This document shows, in pieces, positions 9,718-18,733 of a stretch of DNA of 64,000 bases. The notes under the pieces are model-generated. The model saw only the letters and a list, made by a program, of their open reading frames with translations, made no database searches and had not been told where the DNA came from. Positions within the stretch are counted from its first letter, which is position 1. Each line of letters starts with the position of its first letter. Source of the DNA: CAVSRC01 sp963798195 (GTDB lineage: Bacteria > Pseudomonadota > Alphaproteobacteria > Rhizobiales > Kaistiaceae); assembly GCA_963798195.1 (NCBI GenBank), contig CAWCSF010000010.1:682001-746000 (forward strand). Reading direction: 5' to 3'. Both the position numbers and the translations under genes were made by a program.

Positions 9718-10653
9718 ATGGCGATCCGGGCAAAGCGGGTCATCGCGGAAACGACCCCGAAGGTCCTCGAGCAAACAGATGTACCTCGCGACGGTGGCAG
9801 GCCGGCAATCGCGAAGATCGTGGTGCCACGCGCGCGCCGTCCCGAATCGAACAAGGTTGGCGCCCCGAACGAAGTGCGCGAACTCCAGGCGGCCATCGAG
9901 CGCGCATTCGTCCTGCTGGACGAGGCGGCCGACCGCGATGACGATCCGGAAGTGACGGCACTGCCTTTCAGGGATCGGCGGAGTTCGACGGCGGTGATCG
10001 GTGCCGCGGCGGGGTCGGAAATCAGATATCGCCGTTCGTTCTCCAGCCTGCTCCTCAAGACGGTCTCGGGATTGGCGATCGTCTTTCTGGTCGGGCTCGT
10101 TCCGCTTCAGAAGGCGCTGACGCCGGTCAGCAGCGAGGCCTTCGTAAACGCGCCGCTTTACCTCGTGTACGCGCCGGCGACAGGCGTGGTGACAAGCATC
10201 GAGCGCGACGTGGGGGCAGCAATCAGCGCAGACCAGCCTGTCGCGGTCATTCAGGCACAGGGCGGGAGCAGCATCCCGGTGGTCTCGGCCGGCGGCGGCA
10301 AGGTGTGGGAGATGCGTGTTGCGCCCGGGGAAATGGTGACGGCGGGTGACGTGATCGCCCGGGTCGTCGGCTGCTCGGCTTCGAGCGTGATCGCGTCCGT
10401 CTCCGAGGGCGTTTACGACAAGTTGTCGCCGGGAACGCTCGCTCGCTTCAATTTCTTTGGCAGCAACCGCTTCTACCTGGGCACCGTAGCCAATCTGCTC
10501 GGGCACACGGAGGGGGCGGGAAATCTTGCGATCTCGCCCGTCACGTTCACGCGCGGCGCATATCGTGTGGTGGTGGCCATGCCGACCCTCGCGATCGACA
10601 ACTGCGCGGTTGGCCGACGGGGCTCCGTCGTCTTCAATCCTCCGACGCGCTGA
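9718..10653 (+). CDS. HlyD/BgsB-like membrane-anchored periplasmic adaptor of a glucan synthase
   Basis: Single-pass inner-membrane protein of 311 residues. It has a charged cytoplasmic N-terminus (1-105), one membrane helix (about 108-130, LLLKTVSGLAIVFLVGLVPL), then a periplasmic biotinyl-lipoyl-like barrel (VYAPATGVVTSIERDVGAAI, GKVWEMRVAPGEMVTAGDVI) and a second beta domain ending RGSVVFNPPTR. This resembles membrane-fusion proteins of the HlyD/Alg44 type. The next gene, nine bases downstream, is a family 2 glycosyltransferase with a PilZ-like tail, so the pair probably forms a polysaccharide polymerase-export complex like BgsB-BgsA of Sinorhizobium. An AGGAAAAG ribosome site precedes the ATG. 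The polymer made is inference. Confidence 0.7.
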   Translation: MAIRAKRVIAETTPKVLEQTDVPRDGGRPAIAKIVVPRARRPESNKVGAPNEVRELQAAIERAFVLLDEAADRDDDPEVTALPFRDRRSSTAVIGAAAGSEIRYRRSFSSLLLKTVSGLAIVFLVGLVPLQKALTPVSSEAFVNAPLYLVYAPATGVVTSIERDVGAAISADQPVAVIQAQGGSSIPVVSAGGGKVWEMRVAPGEMVTAGDVIARVVGCSASSVIASVSEGVYDKLSPGTLARFNFFGSNRFYLGTVANLLGHTEGAGNLAISPVTFTRGAYRVVVAMPTLAIDNCAVGRRGSVVFNPPTR

Positions 10654-10662
10654 GGCGGGCAC

Positions 10663-12660
10663 GTGTTCAATCTCGGTGGCATGGCCGACGCAATTATCGC
10701 GATCCTCGATACGCCGCTGATGGAGGCGCTTGCGCCCGCGATCATTGCCGGCGCTTTCCTCTTCGCGGTTCTTCCCTGGGTACCAACGAACTGGCGCCCG
10801 GTGCGCGTCGTGCTTGCGGTGGCGAGCGTCGCACTGCTCGTCCGCTATCTCGTATGGCGCTACCAGCACACCCTGCCGCCGATGGACGAGCCGGTGAACT
10901 GGATCGCCGGCTGGATCTTCATTCTGATCGAGACGGCGGCGCTTTCATCCGCAGCCCTGGCCATGCTGTTCCTGAGCCGCGTGTGCGATCGCAGCGCCGA
11001 GGCCGACGCCCACGAGGGTTGGGAGCGCGGTGAGGGAACCGCGCCGCTGATCGACGTGCTGATCTGCACCTACAACGAGGAGCAACGCATCCTTGAGCGC
11101 ACCATCATCGGCGCTACCGGCATGGACTATCCAAACTACCGGACATGGGTGCTCGACGACGGCAATCGTCCCTGGCTCGAGGCTCTCTGCAAACAGCTCG
11201 GCGCTGGCTACATCACCCGGCCGGACAATGCACACGCCAAGGCGGGCAACATCAACCACGCACTCGATGTGCTCGCGGAACTCCCCGAACCGCCGGAATA
11301 TATCTCGATCCTCGACGCGGATTTCGTGCCGACGGCGCACTTCCTGTCGCGCACCATGAGCCTGTTCCATGCGCCGAACGTCGGCATCGTCCAGACGCCG
11401 CAGCACTTCATCAACCCGGACCCGATACAGACCAACCTCGCTATCGCCGGAACCTGGCCCGACGAGCAACGCTATTTCTTCGACATCGTCATGCCGGCAA
11501 AGGACGCGTGGGGCTGCGCCTTCTGCTGCGGAACGTCGTCGGTCATCCGGTTCGCGCCGTTGCGCCAGATCGGCGGGTTCCCGACGGACTCGGTGACCGA
11601 GGACTACCTGCTGACGCTGCGGCTGAAGGAGATCGGGTTCACCACGGCCTATCTCAACGAGCCGCTGACATTCGGCCTCGCGCCAGAAGGCTTGAAAGAA
11701 TACGTGACCCAACGCGGGCGCTGGTGCCTGGGGTTCATGCAGATCCTGCGCGGTCGCAGTGGGCCGTTCAAGCCCGGTCCGCTCGGCCTTATCGACCGTC
11801 TCAGCCTGATCGAGGCATTCCTCAACTGGTCGTTCGTCTATCTCTACAAGTTTGCCGGCATCTTCGTGCCCGTCGCCTACCTCGTATTCGGCATCAAGGC
11901 TGTGCAGGTGTCGCTGTTTGAGTTGCTGGCGGTGTTCCTGCCGTTTTACGCGGTGCATGCGCAGGCGATGGCGTGGCTCTCGCGCGGGCGCGTCGTGCCG
12001 ATCCTGACCGATGTTGGACAATTGCTGACGGCGCCAGCCGCGCTGAAGGCCGTCATGATCGGCCTGTTGTGGCCAACCGGGCACAAGTTCAAGGTGACCG
12101 CCAAGGGCGGGGAACGCGGCGTGCGCTTTCTCGAATGGCCGCTGCTGAAGATATTCCTGTCACTGCTTGTGCTCGCGATCTCTGCCGTGCTCTACGCGTT
12201 CACGCTTTCGGACCGTTACGTCATCCTGGGCGAGGGTGCGCTGGCGCTGGCGTGGAGCTGGTACAACATCGCCGCGCTGGCGCTGCTCTGCGTCATCTGC
12301 ATCGAGCAGCCGCGGCGCCGACGGGCAGGGCGCTTCCCGTCCGACGAGATGGCCGCGATCTACTTCGACGGCCACCGGCAGCATTTCCGCATGCGCGACG
12401 TATCAGTCAGCGGCGCTCAGTTCGAAGGAAGCGTCAGCGCGGAACCGGACACCAAGGTATTGGTGCGCTTGGGCGACGCCCTTGTACCCGCGAAAATCGT
12501 GCGCGCGGCGAAGTCCACCTTTGCGGTTCGCTTCGAGAACTCGCTGCGGGCGCGCGTCGCGCTGGTGCGCCACATTTACTCGGCAGTGCAGGATCGGGCG
12601 ATCCATCAGGTCAGGACCGCGCCAATCGTGCGCGCGCTCCTTCGCCGGATCATGTTGTAG
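10663..12660 (+). CDS. family 2 glycosyltransferase (cellulose/mixed-linkage glucan synthase type) with C-terminal PilZ-like domain
   Basis: Membrane-bound processive beta-glycosyltransferase of 665 residues. Membrane helices flank a cytoplasmic GT2 domain holding the processive-synthase motifs: the nucleotide Asp in WVLDDGN (163-169), DxD in ISILDADF (214-221), TED (312-314) and QRGRW (350-354, the Q(Q/R)xRW motif). Further helices cover about 385-545. The tail carries an RxxxR element (R553-R557) followed by DVSVSG (579-584), the two halves of a PilZ c-di-GMP site. It is shorter than BcsA (usually over 700 residues) and close in size and order to BgsA of S. meliloti. I use the GTG at 10663; an ATG at 10681 is possible. 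It is preceded by its adaptor partner. Product identity (cellulose or 1,3/1,4-glucan) is not decidable here. Confidence 0.82.
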   Translation: MFNLGGMADAIIAILDTPLMEALAPAIIAGAFLFAVLPWVPTNWRPVRVVLAVASVALLVRYLVWRYQHTLPPMDEPVNWIAGWIFILIETAALSSAALAMLFLSRVCDRSAEADAHEGWERGEGTAPLIDVLICTYNEEQRILERTIIGATGMDYPNYRTWVLDDGNRPWLEALCKQLGAGYITRPDNAHAKAGNINHALDVLAELPEPPEYISILDADFVPTAHFLSRTMSLFHAPNVGIVQTPQHFINPDPIQTNLAIAGTWPDEQRYFFDIVMPAKDAWGCAFCCGTSSVIRFAPLRQIGGFPTDSVTEDYLLTLRLKEIGFTTAYLNEPLTFGLAPEGLKEYVTQRGRWCLGFMQILRGRSGPFKPGPLGLIDRLSLIEAFLNWSFVYLYKFAGIFVPVAYLVFGIKAVQVSLFELLAVFLPFYAVHAQAMAWLSRGRVVPILTDVGQLLTAPAALKAVMIGLLWPTGHKFKVTAKGGERGVRFLEWPLLKIFLSLLVLAISAVLYAFTLSDRYVILGEGALALAWSWYNIAALALLCVICIEQPRRRRAGRFPSDEMAAIYFDGHRQHFRMRDVSVSGAQFEGSVSAEPDTKVLVRLGDALVPAKIVRAAKSTFAVRFENSLRARVALVRHIYSAVQDRAIHQVRTAPIVRALLRRIML

Positions 12661-12674
12661 TCAGAATTAGCCGA

Positions 12675-14556
12675 CTAATCGGCCATCGCTTCTTCAAGCT
12701 GGGTGCTGGCCGCGAGCCACTTCTCCTCGGCCTTGCCGAGGGAACGGACGGCGTCGGCGCGGGCCTTGGCGAGGAATGCGGCCTCGGTCGGGTTTCGATC
12801 GTAAAGGCTTGAATTGCCAAGCTTTGCGTCGAGTTCCCGAATCTCTTTCTGAAGAGATTCGATCAAGGATTCCGATTCCTTGATCCTTTGCCGGAGCGGC
12901 GCGGTCTGTTGCCGCCGGCTGGCCTGGGCGCGCCTGCGGTTCTGAGCGTCGGTGGCGCCCGCCTTTCGGGACACGGACGATGCACCCGAGCGATTGTCGA
13001 GGACGCTGCGCCGATAGGCCTCCATGTCGTCGTCGTAGGGTTCGACGGTGCCATCGGCGACCAGCCATAGCCGGTCGACCGACGCCTCGATCAGGTGGCG
13101 GTCGTGGCTGATGAGGATCACGGCGCCGGGATATTCGGCCAGCGCCTGCACCAATGCCTCGCGGCTGTCGATATCGAGATGGTTGGTCGGCTCGTCGAGG
13201 ATGAACATGTTGGCGCCGTTGAAGGTCGCGAGACCGAGCAGCAGGCGGGCCTTCTCGCCGCCCGAAAGATCGGCCGCCTTCGTGTCCATTTTCGTCCGGA
13301 TGAAGCCGAGCGCGCCCGTCCGCGCCCGCACCTGTGCCTCGGTCGCGTCGGGCATCAACTCGCGCACATGGTCGTAGGGCGAATATTCCGGCTTCAACTC
13401 ATCGAGCTGATGCTGCGCGAAGTAGGCGACTTCCAGCCGGTGCAGCCGCCGGAAATGGCCGCCCAGCGGATTCAGCCGGCCGGCCAGCAGCTTGGCAAGT
13501 GTCGACTTGCCGTTGCCGTTGGCGCCGAGCAGGCCGATGCGGTCGTCGTCGTCGATGCGCAGGCTCATGCCGGAAAGCACGGGTTCTCCCGGTGCGTAGC
13601 CGACCGAGGCGCCTTCCATGGTGATGATCGGCGGCGGTGCCGGCTTGGCCGGCGGCGGGAAGTGGAACGGGATGACCGTGTTGTCGGCGAGCGCGACAAT
13701 CGGCTCCATCTTCTCCAGCATCTTGAGGCGCGATTGCGCCTGCCGCGCCTTCGACGCCTTGTAGCGGAAGCGATCGACGAACGCCTGCATGTGCTTGCGC
13801 TGATCGTCCTGCTTCGCCTTCATCTTCAGTTGCAGCGCCTGCCGCTCGCGCCGCTGGCGATCGAAAGAGTCGTAGCCGCCGCGATAAAGCGTCAGCTTGC
13901 CGGCATCGAGATGGACGATGGTGTCGACGGCGCGGTTGAGCAGGTCGCGGTCGTGGCTGATGATGACGACGCTGTAAGGATATTTGGCGACGTAGCTCTC
14001 CAGCCACAGCGTGCCCTCAAGGTCGAGATAGTTCGTCGGCTCGTCGAGAAGCAGCAGGTCCGGCCGGGTAAACAGCGTCGCGGCCAAAGCGACGCGCATG
14101 CGCCAGCCGCCCGAGAAGGACGAGCAGGGGCGCTGCTGTGCTTCGCTATCGAAACCGAGGCCGGCGAGGATGGCGCCGGCGCGTGCCTCGGCGGAATGGG
14201 ATTCGATATCGGCGAGCCGGGTGTGAATTTCCGCGATACGATGCGGATCGTGCGCCGTCTCCGCTTCGGCGAGCAGCGACACGCGCTCGCGGTCGGCGGC
14301 GAGCACGACCTCGATCAGCGTCTCCGGACCGGCTGGCGCTTCCTGCGCCACTTGTCCGATCCGCGCGTTCTTCGGCAGGCCGATCGAGCCGGTCTCCGGG
14401 CCCAACTCGCCCGCGATCAGCTTGAAAAGCGTAGTCTTGCCGGCGCCGTTGGGACCGACCAGGCCGGCTTTGGCGCCGTCGGGCAGCGCCACGGAGGCTT
14501 GGTCGATCAGCAGGCGGTGGCCGATCCGGATAGGTGAGGTCGTTGATATGCAGCAT
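12675..14556 (-). CDS. ABC-F family ATPase (YheS/Uup-like), one-base insertion near the start
   Basis: Soluble protein with two ABC ATPase domains and no membrane domain, of the ABC-F class that acts on ribosomes. Domain 1 has Walker A GPNGAGKTT and signature SFSGGWRMR; the linker region is charged (QALQLKMKAKQDDQRKHMQ); domain 2 has GANGNGKST and DLSGGEKARLLLG; a C-terminal coiled-coil follows (SLIESLQKEIRELDAKLG). The natural start, MLHINDLTY at 14556, is in a different frame from the rest: the sequence at 14528-14529 has one extra G, so codon 10 shifts. Removing it gives MLHINDLTYRIGHRLLIDQ, the usual family start, and about 626 residues. Read as printed, the main frame can be extended only to a poor start at 14594. 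Confidence 0.82.
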
Positions 14557-14669
14557 GGCGGCGGGTTTGTGCCGCGAAGCGACCCGCGGGGCAAGGGGCT
14601 GCGGCGACGCGGATGTCGCCGCCGGCCGATTTGACCGCCGATCCCGCTATCTACAGCGATGCGGCGCGC

Positions 14670-15047
14670 TCAGCCGCAGATGCCGATGCGCTTGCAGTAG
14701 TCCTGCATGGCGGCGCTGATGGTCTGGTTCAGCACGGAAATCCGCTGCTGGTAGCTCTGCACAAGGCACGCGGTGCTGGAACCGCACGACCCGCGCTGGC
14801 TAAGCCAGGCGCGCTGCTCGTCCTGCGCAGCGCCGCGCGCCCCCATCAGCATCGGAATCTGCATGCGGACGCCATAAAGCGTCGCCATCTTCGTATCGAG
14901 GTCTGAGAGCGTCGGGCTAGAGCAGATCGCCTTCTCGTCGGGCGTCTTGGCTTGGGCGCAATTGAAGCTGGCGGCGAACGCTGGACTGGTGAGCCCGATG
15001 CCTGCGACGAGCACAGCCGCAGTGTAAACCTTGAGCGCGAAGCGCAT
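14670..15047 (-). CDS. secreted LprI/DUF1311-like protein (possible lysozyme inhibitor)
   Basis: A 125-residue protein with a clear signal peptide (MRFALKVYTAAVLVAGIGL, cleavage near AFA-ASF). The mature part reads FNCAQAKTPDEKAICSSPTL then SDLDTKMATLY, the typical DUF1311/LprI pattern with paired cysteines; four more cysteines follow (GSCGSSTACL, DYCKRIGICG). Some members inhibit lysozyme in the periplasm, but I cannot show that here. A strong AGGAGG sits five bases before the ATG. It is divergent from the amino-acid binding protein gene at 15238. Confidence 0.8.
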   Translation of the reverse strand: MRFALKVYTAAVLVAGIGLTSPAFAASFNCAQAKTPDEKAICSSPTLSDLDTKMATLYGVRMQIPMLMGARGAAQDEQRAWLSQRGSCGSSTACLVQSYQQRISVLNQTISAAMQDYCKRIGICG

Positions 15048-15237
15048 GCTTACCTCCTCTCAATCTGCCCCCCGTCCGAAGATAACAAATTCGTGTCCTC
15101 CAGGCTTCAAAGACGCCGCGTAAGACTATCCGAAAATTCGTCCTATCTGGCGGTCGTCATCGCGCCATTGGTGACTCGGCAAGATCGGATAGTATCACCA
15201 GGTGATTTGCGTCCGGGAATCGATGGAGCGTCCACGC

Positions 15238-16260
15238 ATGCTACGGGTCTCTTGCCTTGCCGCCGTTGTGGCGACGGGATTGGCCGCGTCAGGTGAGTTG
15301 CACGGCGCTTTTGCCGCAACTCTTGACGACGTCAAGGCGAACGGCACGCTGCGCTGCGGGGTCAGCGAGGGGCTACCGGGGTTCTCCGACAAGGACGCCG
15401 CCGGCAAATGGCACGGCTTTGACGTCGATTTCTGCCGTGCCGTCGCGGCGGCGGTTTTTGGTGACCCCGCTAAGGTGGAATACGTCTCCTTGTCCGCAGC
15501 GGAGCGCTTCGACGCGCTGACCGCCGGCAAGATCGACGTCCTTTCGCGCAACAGCACCTGGACGATGGCCCGCGATCTTGAACTCGGCGTCGATTTTGCA
15601 GGCATCTCCTATTACGACGGCCAGGGCTTCCTCTCGCTCTTTCTCGATGGTTTCACCAGCGCGCTCCAGCTCGAAGGCGCCCGCATATGCGTGATCGCTG
15701 GCACGACCACCGAGGCCAATGCTGCCGCCTGGTTCAACGCGCGGCACATGAAGGTCAGCTTCATGACCTATCCGACGCGACCGGCGGCGCGCGCCGCCTA
15801 CGCCGCGCGGGCCTGCGATGTATTTACCGCGGACCGCTCGGCGCTCGCCGCGGAGCGGTCGCTGCTGCCGACACCGGACGACCATGTCATCCTGCCGGAG
15901 GTGATCTCGAAGGAGCCGCTCGGCCCGGTCACCCGCGACGACGATCGGGCGTGGACCGACCTCGTCCGCTGGGTGCTGTTTGGCCTGATCGACTCCGAGG
16001 AGATGGGCCTGACGCAGACCGGCCTCGACCCGCACGCGATCGGCGGCGCGGCACAGCGCAACAAAGCCATGGAGATGGGCAAGCCGGCCGCGGTCACCTT
16101 CGGCCTGGCGGAAGACTGGCTGTCGATCATGATCGGACAGGTGGGGAACTACGGGGAGATCTTCGAGCGCAACCTGGGGGAGGGAAGTCCGCTCGGAATT
16201 CGGCGGGGGCTGAACGCTTTGTGGACCATGGGCGGGATTCTCTACGCTCCGCCAATGTAA
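15238..16260 (+). CDS. amino-acid ABC transporter periplasmic binding protein (AapJ-like), no permease adjacent
   Basis: A 340-residue periplasmic solute-binding protein of the general L-amino-acid (AapJ) type. A signal peptide (MLRVSCLAAVVATGLAASGE) is followed by LDDVKANGTLRCGVSEGLPG, then WHGFDVDFCRAVAAAVFGD and LSRNSTWTMARDLELGVDFA, which are typical AapJ sequences. The ATG at 15238 has GGAGCG seven bases upstream and gives the family length; GTG at 15202 and ATG at 15223 are in frame but less suitable. No permease or ATPase gene is beside it, so it is an orphan copy that might share a transporter encoded elsewhere or have another role. Confidence 0.88.
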   Translation: MLRVSCLAAVVATGLAASGELHGAFAATLDDVKANGTLRCGVSEGLPGFSDKDAAGKWHGFDVDFCRAVAAAVFGDPAKVEYVSLSAAERFDALTAGKIDVLSRNSTWTMARDLELGVDFAGISYYDGQGFLSLFLDGFTSALQLEGARICVIAGTTTEANAAAWFNARHMKVSFMTYPTRPAARAAYAARACDVFTADRSALAAERSLLPTPDDHVILPEVISKEPLGPVTRDDDRAWTDLVRWVLFGLIDSEEMGLTQTGLDPHAIGGAAQRNKAMEMGKPAAVTFGLAEDWLSIMIGQVGNYGEIFERNLGEGSPLGIRRGLNALWTMGGILYAPPM

Positions 16261-16272
16261 GGGAACGCTGCC

Positions 16273-17904
16273 TTGATTCGACGCCTCCTCGTTTGCGCTG
16301 CCGTCGCCCTGTCCGTTGCGCCGGCCCTCGTCTCATCCGCCAATGCGGCCATGGTGCAGCTTGCACCGACCGAGGCCGCAGCGGTCACCATCAACGTCGC
16401 CGACCTCCTCGCCAACGAGCCGGGCCTGCCATTGCCGGTCCGCCAGCGTGCCGAGGCGCTGGTCGCCTACTACCAGGAAAACGCCGGTCCATTGCTCTGG
16501 GTCGGCACGCGGCGCATGGACGATTTCATCGATCGCGTCGAGTCAGCCGCACTCGATGGCCTCGATCCGGGGTCTTATCCGACGCCGCAGCTGGAGCGGC
16601 TGGCCAACGCCATCGTGAAGACGGACGCGCGCAGCCGCGCCATCGTCGAACTCTACTTTTCTGCCGCCTTCCTCGAATATGCCTCCGACATAAAGGTCGG
16701 GCGACTGTTGCCGCGAAAGGTCGACCCAAAGTTCTTCCTGCAGGAGCGGACGATCGATCAGGCAGCTGCGTTGGCCCGGCTCGGTCAGGCGCGGACCGTC
16801 TCCGCCTTCTTCGATAGCTGGCAACCGCAAGCTCCTGACTATGCGGGCCTGAAGAAGGCACTCGCCGACTACACCGCAATCGCCAGCTTTGGCGGCTGGC
16901 CATCGGTGCCGCTCGGCGACACGCTGAAGCCCGGCATGACCGACGACCGCGTGCCGCTGCTCCGCGCCCGCCTCGCAGTCACCGACGACACGCCAACCGC
17001 CCGGCCGGGCTTCGCCGCCGTCTACGACGACGCCCTCGCCAACGCCGTGGAAGCTTTCCAGAAGCGGCACGGGCTGGAGCCGGATGGCGTTGTCGGCAAG
17101 AACACGATTTCCGCGCTCAACGTTCCGGTCGAGGAGCGCATCGCCGAGATCACCGTGGCGATGGAGCGCTGGCGCTGGATGCCAGAGAACCTCGGCCGCG
17201 ACCACCTGATCGTCAACATCGCCGGTTTCGAACTAAAGCGCGTGGTCGGCGGCAAGGTTGCGGATCGCATGGCCGTTGTCGTCGGCAAGCCGTTCAGCCG
17301 CACGCCCGTGTTCAGCGACCGCGTGCGCTACCTTGAATTCAATCCGTACTGGAACGTGCCATCCGACATCGCGATCAAGGAAGAACTGCCGAAGCTGCAG
17401 AGCAATCCCGCGGCGCGGGCGGCAGCGGGGTTCGAGGCGGTGCGTGGCGATCAGGTCTATCAACTCACCCAGATCGACTGGCGCCAGTACGGGCCGGGCA
17501 ACTTTCCTTTCCTGATCCGTCAGCGGCCGGGACCGAGCAACGCGCTCGGGCGCGTGAAGTTCATGTTCCCGAACAAGTTCGACGTCTACCTCCACGACAC
17601 GCCGTCGCGTGGACTGTTCTCGGAAGCGAGCCGGGCCTTTAGCCATGGTTGCGTGCGGGTGTCGCGGCCACTCGATCTCGCCGCCGATGTTCTGGCGAAC
17701 ACGCCGGGTTGGGATCGCCGCCGCATCGACGCGGTTGTCGCGGGAGGCGATCGCACGACGGTGAACCTGGCGCAGCCGCTGCCGATCCACATCACGTACC
17801 TGACCGCCTGGGTGGACAACGGTACGCCCAACTTCCGCAACGACATTTATGACCAGGATGCCAAGCTGATCGCCGCCCTCGACGGTCGCGCCATGGCATG
17901 GTGA
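16273..17904 (+). CDS. L,D-transpeptidase, YcbB/LdtD-like murein cross-linking enzyme
   Basis: Periplasmic enzyme expected to form 3-3 cross-links in peptidoglycan. The 543-residue protein has a signal peptide (RRLLVCAAVALSVAPALVSS), an N-terminal scaffold domain, a peptidoglycan-binding repeat (NAVEAFQKRHGLEPDGVVGK, about 257-276) and a YkuD catalytic domain with AFSHGCVRVSRPLDLA (catalytic Cys about residue 460, His nearby) and the preceding VYLHDTPSRGLF. I use the TTG start at 16273, with AAGGGA nine bases upstream; it places the signal peptide at the N-terminus. It lies 12 bases after the binding-protein gene, so the two may be cotranscribed. Confidence 0.9.
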   Translation: MIRRLLVCAAVALSVAPALVSSANAAMVQLAPTEAAAVTINVADLLANEPGLPLPVRQRAEALVAYYQENAGPLLWVGTRRMDDFIDRVESAALDGLDPGSYPTPQLERLANAIVKTDARSRAIVELYFSAAFLEYASDIKVGRLLPRKVDPKFFLQERTIDQAAALARLGQARTVSAFFDSWQPQAPDYAGLKKALADYTAIASFGGWPSVPLGDTLKPGMTDDRVPLLRARLAVTDDTPTARPGFAAVYDDALANAVEAFQKRHGLEPDGVVGKNTISALNVPVEERIAEITVAMERWRWMPENLGRDHLIVNIAGFELKRVVGGKVADRMAVVVGKPFSRTPVFSDRVRYLEFNPYWNVPSDIAIKEELPKLQSNPAARAAAGFEAVRGDQVYQLTQIDWRQYGPGNFPFLIRQRPGPSNALGRVKFMFPNKFDVYLHDTPSRGLFSEASRAFSHGCVRVSRPLDLAADVLANTPGWDRRRIDAVVAGGDRTTVNLAQPLPIHITYLTAWVDNGTPNFRNDIYDQDAKLIAALDGRAMAW

Positions 17905-17923
17905 GGACCGAGGTGATCGCGCC

Positions 17924-18382
17924 ATGACCGACTGGAAAACCCACGGGGTCAAGGTCATTCCCGGCGCCCAACTCGATCCGAACACGGCGCAGACTCCCGG
18001 CATGGAGCGCGCCGCGGCGATCAATCTTGCCCGCGTCGGTGCGCAGAAGATCTGGGCCGGCACCGTGAAGATCCACGCGAACGCCAAGACCGGTGCCCAC
18101 CATCATGGCGCGCTGGAAAGCGTCATCTACGTGGTCAAGGGCAGGGCGCGCATGCGCTGGGGCGAGAAGCTGGAATACGTCGCCGAGGCGGGACCCGGCG
18201 ATTTCATCTTCGTGCCGCCTTACGTGCCGCACCAGGAGATCAATGCTTCCACCGACGAGCCGCTGGAATGCGTTCTCGTGCGATCCGACAACGAGGCGGT
18301 GGTGGTGAATCTCGATATCGAGCCGGTCGAGAAGCCGGAGAAGGTTCTGTGGATCGATCCGATCCACAAGCACGAGGATTGA
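17924..18382 (+). CDS. single-domain cupin protein
   Basis: A 152-residue cytoplasmic protein with one cupin barrel. Metal-site motif 1 is AHHHGALESVIYVVKGRARM (His residues around 62-64, Glu 68) and motif 2 is GDFIFVPPYVPHQEIN (His near 101). The pattern is complete, so metal binding is likely. Substrate is unknown: cupins of this size include small dioxygenases, isomerases and binding proteins. It starts 19 bases after the transpeptidase gene and may be in the same transcript. Confidence 0.75.
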   Translation: MTDWKTHGVKVIPGAQLDPNTAQTPGMERAAAINLARVGAQKIWAGTVKIHANAKTGAHHHGALESVIYVVKGRARMRWGEKLEYVAEAGPGDFIFVPPYVPHQEINASTDEPLECVLVRSDNEAVVVNLDIEPVEKPEKVLWIDPIHKHED

Positions 18383-18383
18383 T

Positions 18384-18421
18384 CGGCGGGCGCCGGATAC
18401 GGGACGCCCGGACGCCCGCCG
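18384..18421. terminator. possible bidirectional hairpin between convergent genes
   Basis: Arms CGGCGGGCG (18384-18392) and CGCCCGCCG (18413-18421) pair over nine bases around a 20-base loop, between the cupin gene and the convergent small secreted-protein gene. No long T run follows on either strand, so terminator function is only suggested by position. Confidence 0.4.
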
Positions 18422-18427
18422 CTTAAA

Positions 18428-18733
18428 TCAGCCGTGGAGGGCCGACTGGCAGAACGGGATGACCGTCGGAGCGACGTTCGCCTGATCGGCGAGCGCCGTC
18501 TCGCATCCGCCCATCACAGCCCGGCGGGTCTCCGGGCTGAGCGACGTCAGGTAGTGGTGCACCGACGCGCTATCGCCGCCGACATTGCTGATGTCCACGC
18601 CGAGATCGGTGACCCCGGTGAGGTCGTTGCCCCGGATCGTGTCCGAGTTCGTGTCCGCCGCGGCGGGGAGGGCCGCGAAGGCGAGCGAAGCGGTCAAGGC
18701 AGCAGCGGCTGCCGTCACGAGTGTGCGACGCAT
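18428..18733 (-). CDS. small secreted protein, unknown function
   Basis: A 101-residue protein with a signal peptide (MRRTLVTAAAAALTASLAFA, cleavage near PAAA-DTN). The mature part is about 75 residues and contains two cysteines (GGCETAL and IPFCQSALHG) that may pair. AAAGGACG precedes the ATG at 18733; the frame is open further upstream but that extension is arginine-rich and has no ribosome site, so I reject it. I do not recognise the family. Confidence 0.6.
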   Translation of the reverse strand: MRRTLVTAAAAALTASLAFAALPAAADTNSDTIRGNDLTGVTDLGVDISNVGGDSASVHHYLTSLSPETRRAVMGGCETALADQANVAPTVIPFCQSALHG

